Below are positions 55,462 to 63,485 of a stretch of 64,000 nt of DNA, in pieces (the stretch's first letter is position 1; every line of letters begins with the position of its first letter). The position numbers and the translations under genes are program-made. The stretch comes from Wenjunlia tyrosinilytica. GTDB taxonomy: Bacteria; Actinomycetota; Actinomycetes; Streptomycetales; Streptomycetaceae. The notes beneath the pieces are model-generated. The model saw nothing but the letters and a program-made list of their open reading frames with translations, did not search any database and was not told where the DNA came from. Where the stretch lies: assembly GCF_014646055.1 (NCBI RefSeq), contig NZ_BMMS01000015.1, positions 1-64,000 of the forward strand, written 5' to 3'.

Positions 55462-56409
55462 ATGCCCGAAGGCCACTGGGCCGGTGCCGGACTGCTCATC
55501 GCCAACCCCCTGGCCGGGGCGCGGAGCGCGGAACTCATCGACGCGGTGGCGCACCACTGCGGCAGCCGGGTCACCGATCTCACGGTGGTGCGCACCGAAT
55601 ACCGGGGGCACGCCGAGGAGCTCGCCGCGAAGGCCTTCGTCGAGGGCACGGACGTGGTGATCGCCATGGGCGGCGACGGCACGACCCGCGAGGTCGCGGG
55701 CGGTCTCGCCCGCGCCGCGCTCGACCGGCCCGGCAGCCCCCGCCCGGCACTGGTCAACATCCCCGCCGGAACCGGAAACTCCTTCTACCGCGAGGTCTGG
55801 TCGGACCGGCCGTGGCAGGAGGCCCTGGACACGGCGCTGTCCGGCGACCGGCCCCACATCCGGCACGTCGACATGGCCTACATCCACGAGACCGACGCCT
55901 ACGCCCTGCTCGGCGCCGCGTCGGGGCTCGTCGCGGACGCTCTCGTGGTGGCCGCGGGCCTGAGCGAGGTACAGGGCCGCGACCGCTACCAGCAGGCGGT
56001 CGCCCAGGTCCTGGCGGACTTCACGCCCTACCCGGGCAGGATCAGCGTCGACGGCAAGGTGGTGCACGACGGCCCCGTGGTCCTGGCCAACGTCGGGGGC
56101 GGCCGCTACCGCGCCGGCCGCTTCAAGGTCCTGCCGCACTCCGTCCTCGACGACGGCCTGCTGGACATCTGCGTCATCACCGGCGGTATCGACCCGCGTG
56201 AACTGCCCGGACTGACCCGGGACGGACAGCACGTCGGCCGGCCCGAGGTCGTCTACGAGCGCGGCAGCCGGTTCGTCTTCGAGCGCACCGACGGCAACCC
56301 TTTGACCTTCGAGTACGACGGCGAGGCGCAGACCGAGCCCCGGCAGCGCTACACCGTCGCCGCAACCCCTGGCATCCTCCCCGTTCTCGCTCCGCCGGAA
56401 AGGACGTGA
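55462..56409 (+). CDS. Diacylglycerol-kinase-like small-molecule kinase (VlmJ-like)
   Basis: A 315-aa protein with the DAGK catalytic fold: GLLIANPLAGARS at the start, GGDGT at residues 70-74 and PAGTGNSFYREV (101-112), the ATP-binding motifs. The C-terminal beta domain ends in FEYDGEAQTEP. In the valanimycin pathway the homologous kinase VlmJ phosphorylates valanimycin hydrate before elimination by the MmgE/PrpD-type enzyme VlmK; a VlmK-like gene lies two genes downstream. ATG 55462 follows GGGAGA. The frame is open upstream across the tRNA-like pair, but that part is not a protein. Confidence 0.88.
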   Translation: MPEGHWAGAGLLIANPLAGARSAELIDAVAHHCGSRVTDLTVVRTEYRGHAEELAAKAFVEGTDVVIAMGGDGTTREVAGGLARAALDRPGSPRPALVNIPAGTGNSFYREVWSDRPWQEALDTALSGDRPHIRHVDMAYIHETDAYALLGAASGLVADALVVAAGLSEVQGRDRYQQAVAQVLADFTPYPGRISVDGKVVHDGPVVLANVGGGRYRAGRFKVLPHSVLDDGLLDICVITGGIDPRELPGLTRDGQHVGRPEVVYERGSRFVFERTDGNPLTFEYDGEAQTEPRQRYTVAATPGILPVLAPPERT

Positions 56410-56452
56410 CGCCCGGGAGGGTGACCGGATCACCTGACAAGGAGGGCATGCC

Positions 56453-57577
56453 ATGGAGCGCGTGGACAACAGCGCCGCCGCCGGCACAGGCACCAACTGG
56501 ACCTTTCCCAGCGCCGGAGACAACTACTTCACCTGGGAGTACGGCAACGGCCGGGACCGTCTGCTGAGCCTGTACCAGAAGGGCAAGGACAAGCAGTGGG
56601 ACAGCACCACCCGTATCGACTGGGACATCGAGGTCGACCCCTTCGACGCGCTGGGCACCCCTGAGAACACCCTCGCCCTGTACGGCTCCAACCAGTACAA
56701 CAAGCTCAACCAGCGTGAACGCCAGGAGATGCGCCGGCACATGGCCTCCTGGGAGTTCAGCCAGTTCCTGCACGGCGAGCAGGGGGCGATGATCACCTCC
56801 GCGCGGATCGTGCAGTCCGTGCCCGACCTGGACTCCAAGTTCTACGCGGCCACCCAGGTCATGGACGAGGCACGGCACGCCGAGATCTTCTCCCGTTTCC
56901 TGGACGAGAAGATCGGGATGCAGTACCGGATCAACCCCAACCTCCAGGCGCTGCTCGGCGACGCGCTGAACGACTCGCGCTGGGACATGCCGTACCTGGG
57001 CATGCAGGTGCTCATCGAGGGCCTGGCGCTGGCGGCGTTCGGCATCCTGCGGGACAAGACCGACAAGCCGCTGCCCAAGCAGATCCTGGCGTACGTGATG
57101 CAGGACGAGGCCCGGCACGTGGCCTTCGGACGGCTCGCGCTGCGCGACTACTACGCCCAGCTGACCTCCAAGGAGATCGCCGAGCGCGAGGAGTTCGTCG
57201 TCGAGGGCTGCTACCTCATGCGCGACCGCTTCCGCATGCAGGAGGTGTGGGAGAACCTCGGCTACGACATGGACGAGTGCATGGAGTACATGAACAAGGG
57301 ACCGCGCATGCGGGCCTTCCGCTCCCTGCTGTTCACCCGAATCGTGCCCTGCGTCAAGGACATCGGCCTGTGGGGCCCGGCCGTGAAGAAGGCCTACGCC
57401 GACATGGGTGTGCTCGACATGGCCAACAGCGACCTGGTCAAGCTCATGGCCTCCGACGAGGCACAGGCCGAACTGCTGGACAGGGAGCGGGAAGCGGAGC
57501 GGCTTCGCGAGCAGCAGGAGCTCGCCGACCGGGTGGCGGAGGTCGACGACGCGATAGCAGCCGGCGCCGCGGAGTGA
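56453..57577 (+). CDS. Ferritin-like diiron protein (possible azoxy/N-oxygenation step)
   Basis: A 374-aa helical protein with a complete diiron set: E109 in FLHGEQGAM, E139 and H142 in MDEARHAEIF, E189 in VLIEGLALAAFG, and E219 and H222 in QDEARHVAFGRLAL. Its C-terminal 60 residues form a charged helix (ELLDREREAERLREQQELAD). Diiron proteins of this kind oxygenate amines, hydroxylamines or hydrazines, and the valanimycin pathway uses one (VlmB) in azoxy formation. It starts at ATG 56453 after AAGGAGG and overlaps the next start by 4 nt, so it is co-translated with the MmgE/PrpD gene. Confidence 0.85.
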   Translation: MERVDNSAAAGTGTNWTFPSAGDNYFTWEYGNGRDRLLSLYQKGKDKQWDSTTRIDWDIEVDPFDALGTPENTLALYGSNQYNKLNQRERQEMRRHMASWEFSQFLHGEQGAMITSARIVQSVPDLDSKFYAATQVMDEARHAEIFSRFLDEKIGMQYRINPNLQALLGDALNDSRWDMPYLGMQVLIEGLALAAFGILRDKTDKPLPKQILAYVMQDEARHVAFGRLALRDYYAQLTSKEIAEREEFVVEGCYLMRDRFRMQEVWENLGYDMDECMEYMNKGPRMRAFRSLLFTRIVPCVKDIGLWGPAVKKAYADMGVLDMANSDLVKLMASDEAQAELLDREREAERLREQQELADRVAEVDDAIAAGAAE

Positions 57578-59097
57578 GTGCCATCCGGCCCGCCGCTCCG
57601 GAGGCGGAGGGGGACGGCGGTCGGCCGTCCCCGCCGCTCGCCCGCACCCTCGCGGACTGGACCGCGGGGCTGCGCCACGAGGACATCCCCGGCAGGGTGC
57701 TCGAGGTCGCCACCAGTCAGGTCGTCTCGCACATCGCCACCATCAGGGCGTCGGCCGGCCATCCGATGGGCCGCAAGCTCATCTCCGCGTTCGGGCCGCT
57801 CTCCGCGGGCGACCCGCACCGTGGCGCCTACCTGCTGGCCGCCCTGTCCTCGTGCCTGTACTACGAGGACACCCTGTACGCCGGGCATGTCTCGCACGCA
57901 GCCGTAGGGGTGCCGCTGGCCCACCAGGAGGCACAGCGGCTGGACGGGCGCCGGATGCTGACCGCGGTCACGGCGGCCAACGAGTGCGCCTCGCGTGTCA
58001 CGGCGGCGGCCACCCTCGGTCCGTTCCGGGGCCAGTGGGCCGGCCACACCCACATCGTGGCCTCGGCCGCCGCCCGGCTGCACGGAGCGGGAGCCGACGC
58101 GGGGACCCTGCTCAACGCGTGGGGCGTGGCGCTCGCCGCGCCCCCGCGCTCCCTTCGCCCCGCGGCCCTCGGCAGCAATGCCAAGGTGCTCTCCGCGGCC
58201 GGACCTGTCCGCACGGCGCTGGACGCCTGCGACGCAGCCCTGGCCGGGATCACCGGGCGGGACGACCTGCTCGAGCACCCCGACGGGCTGCTGGCCGGCT
58301 TCGCCGGGGCGCCGATACCCGAGGCGGTGGTCGCCGCTCTGGGGCGGCGATGGCACACCGAGACCATCTCGTTCAAGGTGCTGCCGGTGGGAGTCCATCT
58401 GGACGCGCCGGTGGAGTGCGCGGCCGAACTGCACCGCAGGCTGCGCCCGTCGGGGCCGCAGGACATCGCCTCGGTCGACGTCCATGCCCCGCAGACCACG
58501 ATGGTGATGAGCCGTCACGCCGAGCGCTATCTCGAGGCCGGGGACTCCGCGCTTCCGGCGCTGAACATGAGCGCCGGGTACAACGTGGCCACCGCCCTGC
58601 TCACCGGCGGCCTCACCGTGGCCGACCTCGCCCCGCCGTTTGTCCACGACCCCCGCCGCTGGGAGCTGGCCTACCGGGTCGAACTCCACTACGACGAGGA
58701 GCTCAGCCGGGAGGTCATGAAGGCCACCGCCCCGGTGGGCGAGGCACTGCGGCAGGCGGGCAAGCGGGCGCTGGACTGGGTGACCGAGCTTCCGGGTGTG
58801 CCGATGGAGGAGCTGATCGCCGAACTCGGCCCGCCCAGTGAGACCTTCGAGCACGCCACGAAGAAGCTGGGCTGCCGGGTCGTGGTCAGGATGCGGGACG
58901 GCCGCGAGGAGTCCTGCGAACTGGACGCCGGAACGGGGGCGGTGGGATCGCCGTCCTGGAGCGCGCACGCCGAGCTGGCGCGCCACAAGCTCATCGGCAC
59001 GGGCGTCGACGAGGAGACCGCGAGGATCCTCGGGCGCCTGGGAGAGCTGTCCGCCGACGAGTTGACGGATGTGCTGCGGGGCGTACTGAGCCTGTAG
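57574..59097 (+). CDS. MmgE/PrpD family protein, paralogue 2 (VlmK-like candidate)
   Basis: A 507-aa MmgE/PrpD protein; GTG 57574 overlaps the stop of the diiron gene by 4 nt. It shares with paralogue 1 the blocks YYEDTLYAGHVSHAAVGVPLAHQ, ANECASRVTAAATLGPFRGQWAGHTH, NAKVLSAAGPVRTALDACDAALAG and ISFKVLPVGVHLDAPVECAAELHRRL. Lying two genes after the VlmJ-like kinase, it is the best candidate for the enzyme that eliminates phosphate from a phosphorylated seryl-derived intermediate to form an alkene. The paralogue at 52391 may have a second elimination role. Confidence 0.87.
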   Translation: MSAIRPAAPEAEGDGGRPSPPLARTLADWTAGLRHEDIPGRVLEVATSQVVSHIATIRASAGHPMGRKLISAFGPLSAGDPHRGAYLLAALSSCLYYEDTLYAGHVSHAAVGVPLAHQEAQRLDGRRMLTAVTAANECASRVTAAATLGPFRGQWAGHTHIVASAAARLHGAGADAGTLLNAWGVALAAPPRSLRPAALGSNAKVLSAAGPVRTALDACDAALAGITGRDDLLEHPDGLLAGFAGAPIPEAVVAALGRRWHTETISFKVLPVGVHLDAPVECAAELHRRLRPSGPQDIASVDVHAPQTTMVMSRHAERYLEAGDSALPALNMSAGYNVATALLTGGLTVADLAPPFVHDPRRWELAYRVELHYDEELSREVMKATAPVGEALRQAGKRALDWVTELPGVPMEELIAELGPPSETFEHATKKLGCRVVVRMRDGREESCELDAGTGAVGSPSWSAHAELARHKLIGTGVDEETARILGRLGELSADELTDVLRGVLSL

Positions 59098-59144
59098 ACG
59101 GCGCTCCGGTGAGCGGCAGCGGGAGGTAGTGCGGTGGACGGCGA

Positions 59145-59187
59145 CACGGCTGGTGCCCCCGTCGGGAAGACGGGGGCACCAGCCGTG
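59145..59187. terminator. Perfect 19-bp bidirectional terminator hairpin
   Basis: CACGGCTGGTGCCCCCGTC pairs perfectly with GACGGGGGCACCAGCCGTG around a GGGAA loop. It lies between the plus-strand MmgE/PrpD gene and the convergent SRPBCC gene and should end both transcripts. Confidence 0.92.
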
Positions 59188-59201
59188 CGCGTGTGTACCG
59201 C

Positions 59202-59678
59202 TCAGGCCTCCAGGGCCCGCTTCAGCCGCTCGAGGGTGGTCCGCATCCCGGCCCGGTTGACCCGGTGCCGGTCGGCCGGGCGGGTACCGGTGAAGGCCCG
59301 TCCGAGCAGTTCGGTCAGGCCCGACAGCCGCCCGGTGCGCAGGTCCTGCCAGTACTCGGTGACGCGGGTGCCCCCCGCCTCGGGTTCGAACCGGTAGCCC
59401 CACAGCGCCACCGGGAGGCCGAACGTGGTGACCCGGAACGCGAACCCGCGCCCCGGATCGGCCTGCTGGACACGGCACTCGGTGACCCACACCCAGGGCC
59501 CCTTGCGGTTCAGGCCCAGGAAGCGGGTGCCGCAGCGGACCGGCGGCCGAGGCACCCACACGGCCCTGCACTCCGGGCTCCATCTGCCCATCCGCTCGAC
59601 GTCGGCGACGGCCCGGTAGACCCGCTCGGCCGAAGCCCCGACGACGATCGACTCCTCCGCCGTCCACTCGCGTTCCAC
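59202..59678 (-). CDS. SRPBCC-fold (polyketide cyclase/START-like) protein
   Basis: A 158-aa protein: MEREWTAEESIVVGASAERVYRAVADVERMGRWSPECRAVW, then FLGLNRKGPWVWVTECRVQQADPG and GGTRVTEYWQDLRTGR. This is the SRPBCC helix-grip fold that binds hydrophobic ligands. Such proteins are cyclases, dehydratases or lipid binders in biosynthetic clusters. It is the last gene of the minus-strand set after KAS II, 120 nt away. The spacer contains GTTCGTCCC repeats at about 59710-59760. A ligand-binding or chain-handling role for the fatty-acyl-derived part is plausible. Confidence 0.82.
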   Translation of the reverse strand: MEREWTAEESIVVGASAERVYRAVADVERMGRWSPECRAVWVPRPPVRCGTRFLGLNRKGPWVWVTECRVQQADPGRGFAFRVTTFGLPVALWGYRFEPEAGGTRVTEYWQDLRTGRLSGLTELLGRAFTGTRPADRHRVNRAGMRTTLERLKRALEA

Positions 59679-59798
59679 GTCCGCGCGCCTCCCCTCGTAC
59701 GGTCCCGGCCGTTCGTCCCCAGCCGTTCGTCCCCGGCCGCCCGTCCCGGCTGTTCGTCCCCGGGCCGCCGCACCGGCAGGCTGTCGCCGGGCTGTCGT

Positions 59799-61037
59799 TC
59801 AGGCCCGGGTGAGCACCAGCACGGCGTTCTGCCCACCGAAGCCGAACGAGTTGCTCACCGCGACCTCGACCGGGGTCTCCCGGCCCGCCTTGGCCACCAC
59901 GTCCAGCTCCACCTCCGGGTCCTGGCTCTCCAGGTTCGCCGTCGGGGGGATGAACGCGTGCTCGACGGTGAGCGCCGTGACCACCGCCTCGATGGCCCCG
60001 GCCGCGCCGAGCGCGTGGCCCACCACGCCCTTGACGGACGTTACCGCGGGGCGATCCCCGAGCACCCGGCGGATCATCCGGGCCTCCGAGGCGTCGTTCA
60101 ACGGCGTCGATGTGCCGTGCGCGTTGACATGGTCCACCGCGTCCGGGGCGAGGCCGGCGTCACGCAGAGCCGACCGCACGGCCAACTCCGCTCCCCTGCC
60201 GTCCGGTTCGGGAGCCGTGGCGTGGTGCGCGTCGGCCGAAGCGCCGTAGCCGCTGACCAGGGCGCGCACATGAGCGCCGCGGGCCCTGGCGTGCTCGACC
60301 CGTTCCAGGACGAGGACGGCGGCCCCCTCGCCCGGAACGAAGCCGTCGCGGTCCACATCGAACGGCCGCGAGGCCGCCGCCGGGTCGTCACGCCGCTGCG
60401 ACAGCGCTCCCATCTGGCTGAACCCGGAGACGATCGACGGCACCAGGCACGCCTCGGTCCCCCCGGTGATCACCACGTCGCACAGCCCGCTGCGCAGCAG
60501 CTCACGGGCCATACCCACCGCGGTGGTCCCCGAGGCGCAGGCCGTCGCCGTGACGAAGTTCGGGCCCTGGGCACCGCACTCCATCGCGACATAGCCGGCC
60601 GACATGTTCACCGACAGCATCGGGATCAGCAGGGCCGAGACACGCTGCGGTCCCTCGTCCCGCAGCGTGTTGTGCTGTTTCTCCCAGGTCGCCGCGCCGC
60701 CGATGCCGTTGCCGAGCACGACCCCGATCCGGGCGCCGTCCCAGGTGGACGGGTCGAGGCCCGAGTCGGCCAGCGCCTCCGCGGCCGCGGCGACGGCGAA
60801 CTGGCTGCTGCGGTCGAGCCGCCAGGCCTTCTTGCGCCCGACGGCCTTCGCCGCGTCGAAGTCGGCGACCATGCACCCGAAGTCGGCCGGGGTGCCTTGA
60901 AGGGCGGGCACCCCGGTCGCCGCCGTGCCCGCCCCGGCCCTGACGCGCTCCCAGGCGGTCGGCACCCCGATCCCGGCCGAGGTGACCAGTCCGACCCCGG
61001 TGACCGCGGCGTGGAACGGGCTGTGGTCGCGGTCCAT
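59799..61037 (-). CDS. Beta-ketoacyl-ACP synthase II (FabF-like), cluster-associated
   Basis: A 412-aa condensing enzyme with the full catalytic triad: Cys167 in TACASGTTA, His307 in NAHGTSTPLND and His341 in VVGHALGAAG. It extends an acyl chain on ACP using malonyl-ACP. ATG 61037 overlaps the ACP stop by 1 nt, so the two are coupled. It is distinct from primary fatty-acid genes because fabD is absent and the neighbours are a desaturase and diiron proteins. Together with the ACP and KAS III it forms a discrete chain-building set. Confidence 0.93.
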   Translation of the reverse strand: MDRDHSPFHAAVTGVGLVTSAGIGVPTAWERVRAGAGTAATGVPALQGTPADFGCMVADFDAAKAVGRKKAWRLDRSSQFAVAAAAEALADSGLDPSTWDGARIGVVLGNGIGGAATWEKQHNTLRDEGPQRVSALLIPMLSVNMSAGYVAMECGAQGPNFVTATACASGTTAVGMARELLRSGLCDVVITGGTEACLVPSIVSGFSQMGALSQRRDDPAAASRPFDVDRDGFVPGEGAAVLVLERVEHARARGAHVRALVSGYGASADAHHATAPEPDGRGAELAVRSALRDAGLAPDAVDHVNAHGTSTPLNDASEARMIRRVLGDRPAVTSVKGVVGHALGAAGAIEAVVTALTVEHAFIPPTANLESQDPEVELDVVAKAGRETPVEVAVSNSFGFGGQNAVLVLTRA

Positions 61038-61291
61038 CAGGCGTTCACGCCCTTCACCTCGGCGAGCTTGCCCTCGATCAGCTTGGCGGCCCGCTCCACC
61101 GTGTCGTCCGGGCTGAGGTCCTCGTCCCCGATCGCGACCCCGAGGTCGGCGGAGGCGGCCATGGCCAGCTCCACCAGGGCGAGCGAGTCGAGTTCGAGCT
61201 CGTTGAAGGTGTCGTCCGGCTTGATCTCGTCGGCCTCGAAGCCGAACTCCGCCGTCATCAGCTGCACCAGGTGGTTGTAGACGTCGCTCAT
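61037..61291 (-). CDS. Acyl carrier protein
   Basis: An 84-aa ACP. The phosphopantetheine site is Ser36 in LELDSLALVEL, and the acidic helix II/III pattern (GVAIGDEDLSPDDTVERAAKLI) is typical of type II carrier proteins. It carries the growing acyl chain between the KAS proteins and probably presents it to the desaturase. ATG 61291 starts MSDVYNHLVQLM; the in-frame extension upstream is not ACP-like. It overlaps the KAS II start by 1 nt and lies 80 nt after KAS III. Confidence 0.94.
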   Translation of the reverse strand: MSDVYNHLVQLMTAEFGFEADEIKPDDTFNELELDSLALVELAMAASADLGVAIGDEDLSPDDTVERAAKLIEGKLAEVKGVNA

Positions 61292-61371
61292 CACGGGCTC
61301 CTCGTTGTGAATCGTGTGGGTTGTGCGGTCGTGGCTTCGGCTCTCGCTGTTCGACTCTCGGGGCTTCGGGA

Positions 61372-62406
61372 TCACACCGGTACGACGGCGGGCCAGCGCA
61401 TGGTGCACGAGCCCCAGGCAAGCCCCCCGCCGAACGCGGTCATCACGATCCGGTCGCCCGGCCGCAGCGACCCGTCCGCCGAGGCGTCGGCCAGGGCCAG
61501 GGGGATGGACGCCGCCGCGGTGTTGCCCACCCGGTCGAGGTTGACCGCGCACCGGTCCCGGGGCACGCCCAGGCGGTCCGCGACGGCGTGCATGATGCGC
61601 AGGTTCGCCTGGTGCGCCACCAGCAGGTCCGGTCCGGCGTCCGCCCAGCCCGAGCGCTCCAGCACCGATTCGGCGGAGGCGACCATGTGCTCCACCGCGT
61701 TGCGGAAGACCGCCTTGCCGTACATCCGGAAGTAGCGGTCGGCCCCGTCCGCCCCGCCGTCGCCGGCCGCGACACCGCCCTCTGCGCCGCGCCGCGGATC
61801 GCGCGACCCGCCCGACGGGATCATGATCAGGTCGCTGCCCGTGCCGTCGCTGCCCAGGTCGAACGGGCCCAGGGCGCCGTCCTCCCCGGCCTCACCCGCT
61901 CGCAGCACCACGGCCCCCGCGCCGTCCCCGAAGATCGCCCTGGTGGAGCGGTCGCCGGGGTCGATGATGGTCGAGAAGGTGTCGGCGCCCACGACGAGCA
62001 CCCGGTCCGCCGTGCTGGTCGCGATCAGCCCCGCCGCCGTGGCCAGCGCGTACACGAAGCCCGTGCAGACGGCGACCACGTCGAAGGCCGAGATCGTGCC
62101 CAGTCCCAGCCGGGAGGCGACCAGCGGAGCCGTCGCGGGGCACAACCGGTCCGGAGTGGTGGTGGCCAGGACCAGGGCGTCCACCGACTCGACGCCGGCC
62201 GACTTCAGTGCCCGGCCACCCGCCTCGACGGCCAGGTCCGAGGTCGCCATCGAGGCGTCGGCGATGTGCCGCTGCCCGATCCCCGTCCGGCTGCGGATCC
62301 ACTCGTCGGTGGTGTCCAGGGTCCTGGACAGGTCCTCGTTGGTCTCCACCCGCGGCGGCAGCCACGTGCCGAGCCCGGACACCACCGCCGCGCGCCCGGT
62401 GGTCAT
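61372..62406 (-). CDS. Beta-ketoacyl-ACP synthase III (FabH-like), cluster-associated
   Basis: A 344-aa FabH-type enzyme that starts chains from an acyl-CoA. The catalytic residues are Cys114 in VVAVCTGFVYAL, His265 in VAHQANLR and Asn295 in RVGNTAAAS. The insertion GSDGTGSDLIMIPSGGSRDPRRGAEGG near the active site is as in FabH. Its ATG at 62406 overlaps the desaturase stop by 4 nt (ATGA), indicating one operon from the ferritin-like gene to KAS II. The choice of starter unit cannot be told from sequence. Confidence 0.93.
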   Translation of the reverse strand: MTTGRAAVVSGLGTWLPPRVETNEDLSRTLDTTDEWIRSRTGIGQRHIADASMATSDLAVEAGGRALKSAGVESVDALVLATTTPDRLCPATAPLVASRLGLGTISAFDVVAVCTGFVYALATAAGLIATSTADRVLVVGADTFSTIIDPGDRSTRAIFGDGAGAVVLRAGEAGEDGALGPFDLGSDGTGSDLIMIPSGGSRDPRRGAEGGVAAGDGGADGADRYFRMYGKAVFRNAVEHMVASAESVLERSGWADAGPDLLVAHQANLRIMHAVADRLGVPRDRCAVNLDRVGNTAAASIPLALADASADGSLRPGDRIVMTAFGGGLAWGSCTMRWPAVVPV

Positions 62407-63485
62407 CGTGTCGCCCCGGTGGGGGCCGCCTCGAGCCGGCGGACCTCTTCGCTGACCTCGCCGAGGTATCCGGAGACCTCGCGGTACGAACCGAGCACCG
62501 TGGTCTCGTGGTACGGCAGCCCCTTGCGCAGGCAGTAGTCCTTCACCAGCGGCTGCGCCCGGCGCAGATTGCCGCGCGGCATGGTCGGGAAGAGATGGTG
62601 CTCGATCTGGTAGTTGAGCCCGCCGTAGAAGAACTGGGTGACGGGGTTCGGACGCAGGTTGCGCGAGGTGACGACCTGCCGGGTGAGCCAGTCCCACTCC
62701 TCGCCGTCGCCGTCGCGAACGGGCAGCCCCTTGTGGTTCGGGGCGAAGAGCATGCCCATGTACAGGCCGAACAGGGCCTGGTGGATCACGATGAACACGA
62801 CCGCCTTGAGCGGGGACAGGACATGGAACACGCCCCAGAGGTACGCGGCCAGGTGCAGGGTGAGCGCGGTCAGCTCCATCTTCTTGTAGCGCTTGAGGGC
62901 GCCCCTGCGGGCGGCGATGTAGCCCGACAGGTGCAGCCGAAGGCCCTCCATCAGCACCGTGACGTAGAACATCCACGACTGGTGCCGCACGATGAACCGG
63001 GCCACCGCGCCCTGGCGGCGCTCGCTGTGACCGGGGTCGAAGATGACCTGGCGGCGCAGGATGTCGGGGTCCTTGGACAGGTGGTTGGGGAAGTTGTGGT
63101 GCGCGGTGTGGTGGCCCACCCACCAGCCGAAGCTCACCCCGGACAGCAGATTGCCGTGCACATAGCCGACGATCTCGTTGCCGAGCCTTCGGCCGGTGAT
63201 CTGCCGGTGGCCGGCGTCATGGCCGATCAGGTCGGTCTGTGTGCTGGCGAAGGCGATGGCGACCGCGAGAGCCGCCTGCCACCAGGAGTCGCCCAGGAGG
63301 GCGAAGGCGGTCCAGCACACGGCGAGCAGCATCGCGTTCTGGACGATCTTGTAGGTGAAGTAGCCGGGGCGTGAGTCCATCAGCCCGGCTGCCTTGACCA
63401 GGCGGGACACCTCGTCGAAGCTCCCGCTGTGGGCGAGCGCCGACGCCGAGGTGTCCACCCCGTCCGCGTGGCCGAGTTCGGTCAT
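62403..63485 (-). CDS. Membrane fatty-acid desaturase (diiron, three histidine boxes)
   Basis: A 360-aa membrane desaturase with HDAGH (residues 89-93), HHTAHH (125-130) and QIEHHLFP (293-300), the three histidine boxes that bind the diiron centre. Four to six hydrophobic helices surround them. It introduces a double bond into an acyl chain, here probably ACP-bound or free. It overlaps both neighbours by 4 nt. In an azoxy context it could give the enyl chain found, for example, in elaiomycin-type compounds; that is an inference. Confidence 0.93.
   Translation of the reverse strand: MTELGHADGVDTSASALAHSGSFDEVSRLVKAAGLMDSRPGYFTYKIVQNAMLLAVCWTAFALLGDSWWQAALAVAIAFASTQTDLIGHDAGHRQITGRRLGNEIVGYVHGNLLSGVSFGWWVGHHTAHHNFPNHLSKDPDILRRQVIFDPGHSERRQGAVARFIVRHQSWMFYVTVLMEGLRLHLSGYIAARRGALKRYKKMELTALTLHLAAYLWGVFHVLSPLKAVVFIVIHQALFGLYMGMLFAPNHKGLPVRDGDGEEWDWLTRQVVTSRNLRPNPVTQFFYGGLNYQIEHHLFPTMPRGNLRRAQPLVKDYCLRKGLPYHETTVLGSYREVSGYLGEVSEEVRRLEAAPTGATR

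Noticed and set aside
52391..59097. PrpD genes of the methylcitrate cycle
   Set aside because: No methylcitrate synthase or lyase is nearby and the neighbours are secondary-metabolism types.
59799..62406. Primary fatty-acid synthesis locus
   Set aside because: There is no fabD, and KAS III, ACP and KAS II are coupled to a membrane desaturase and a diiron gene.
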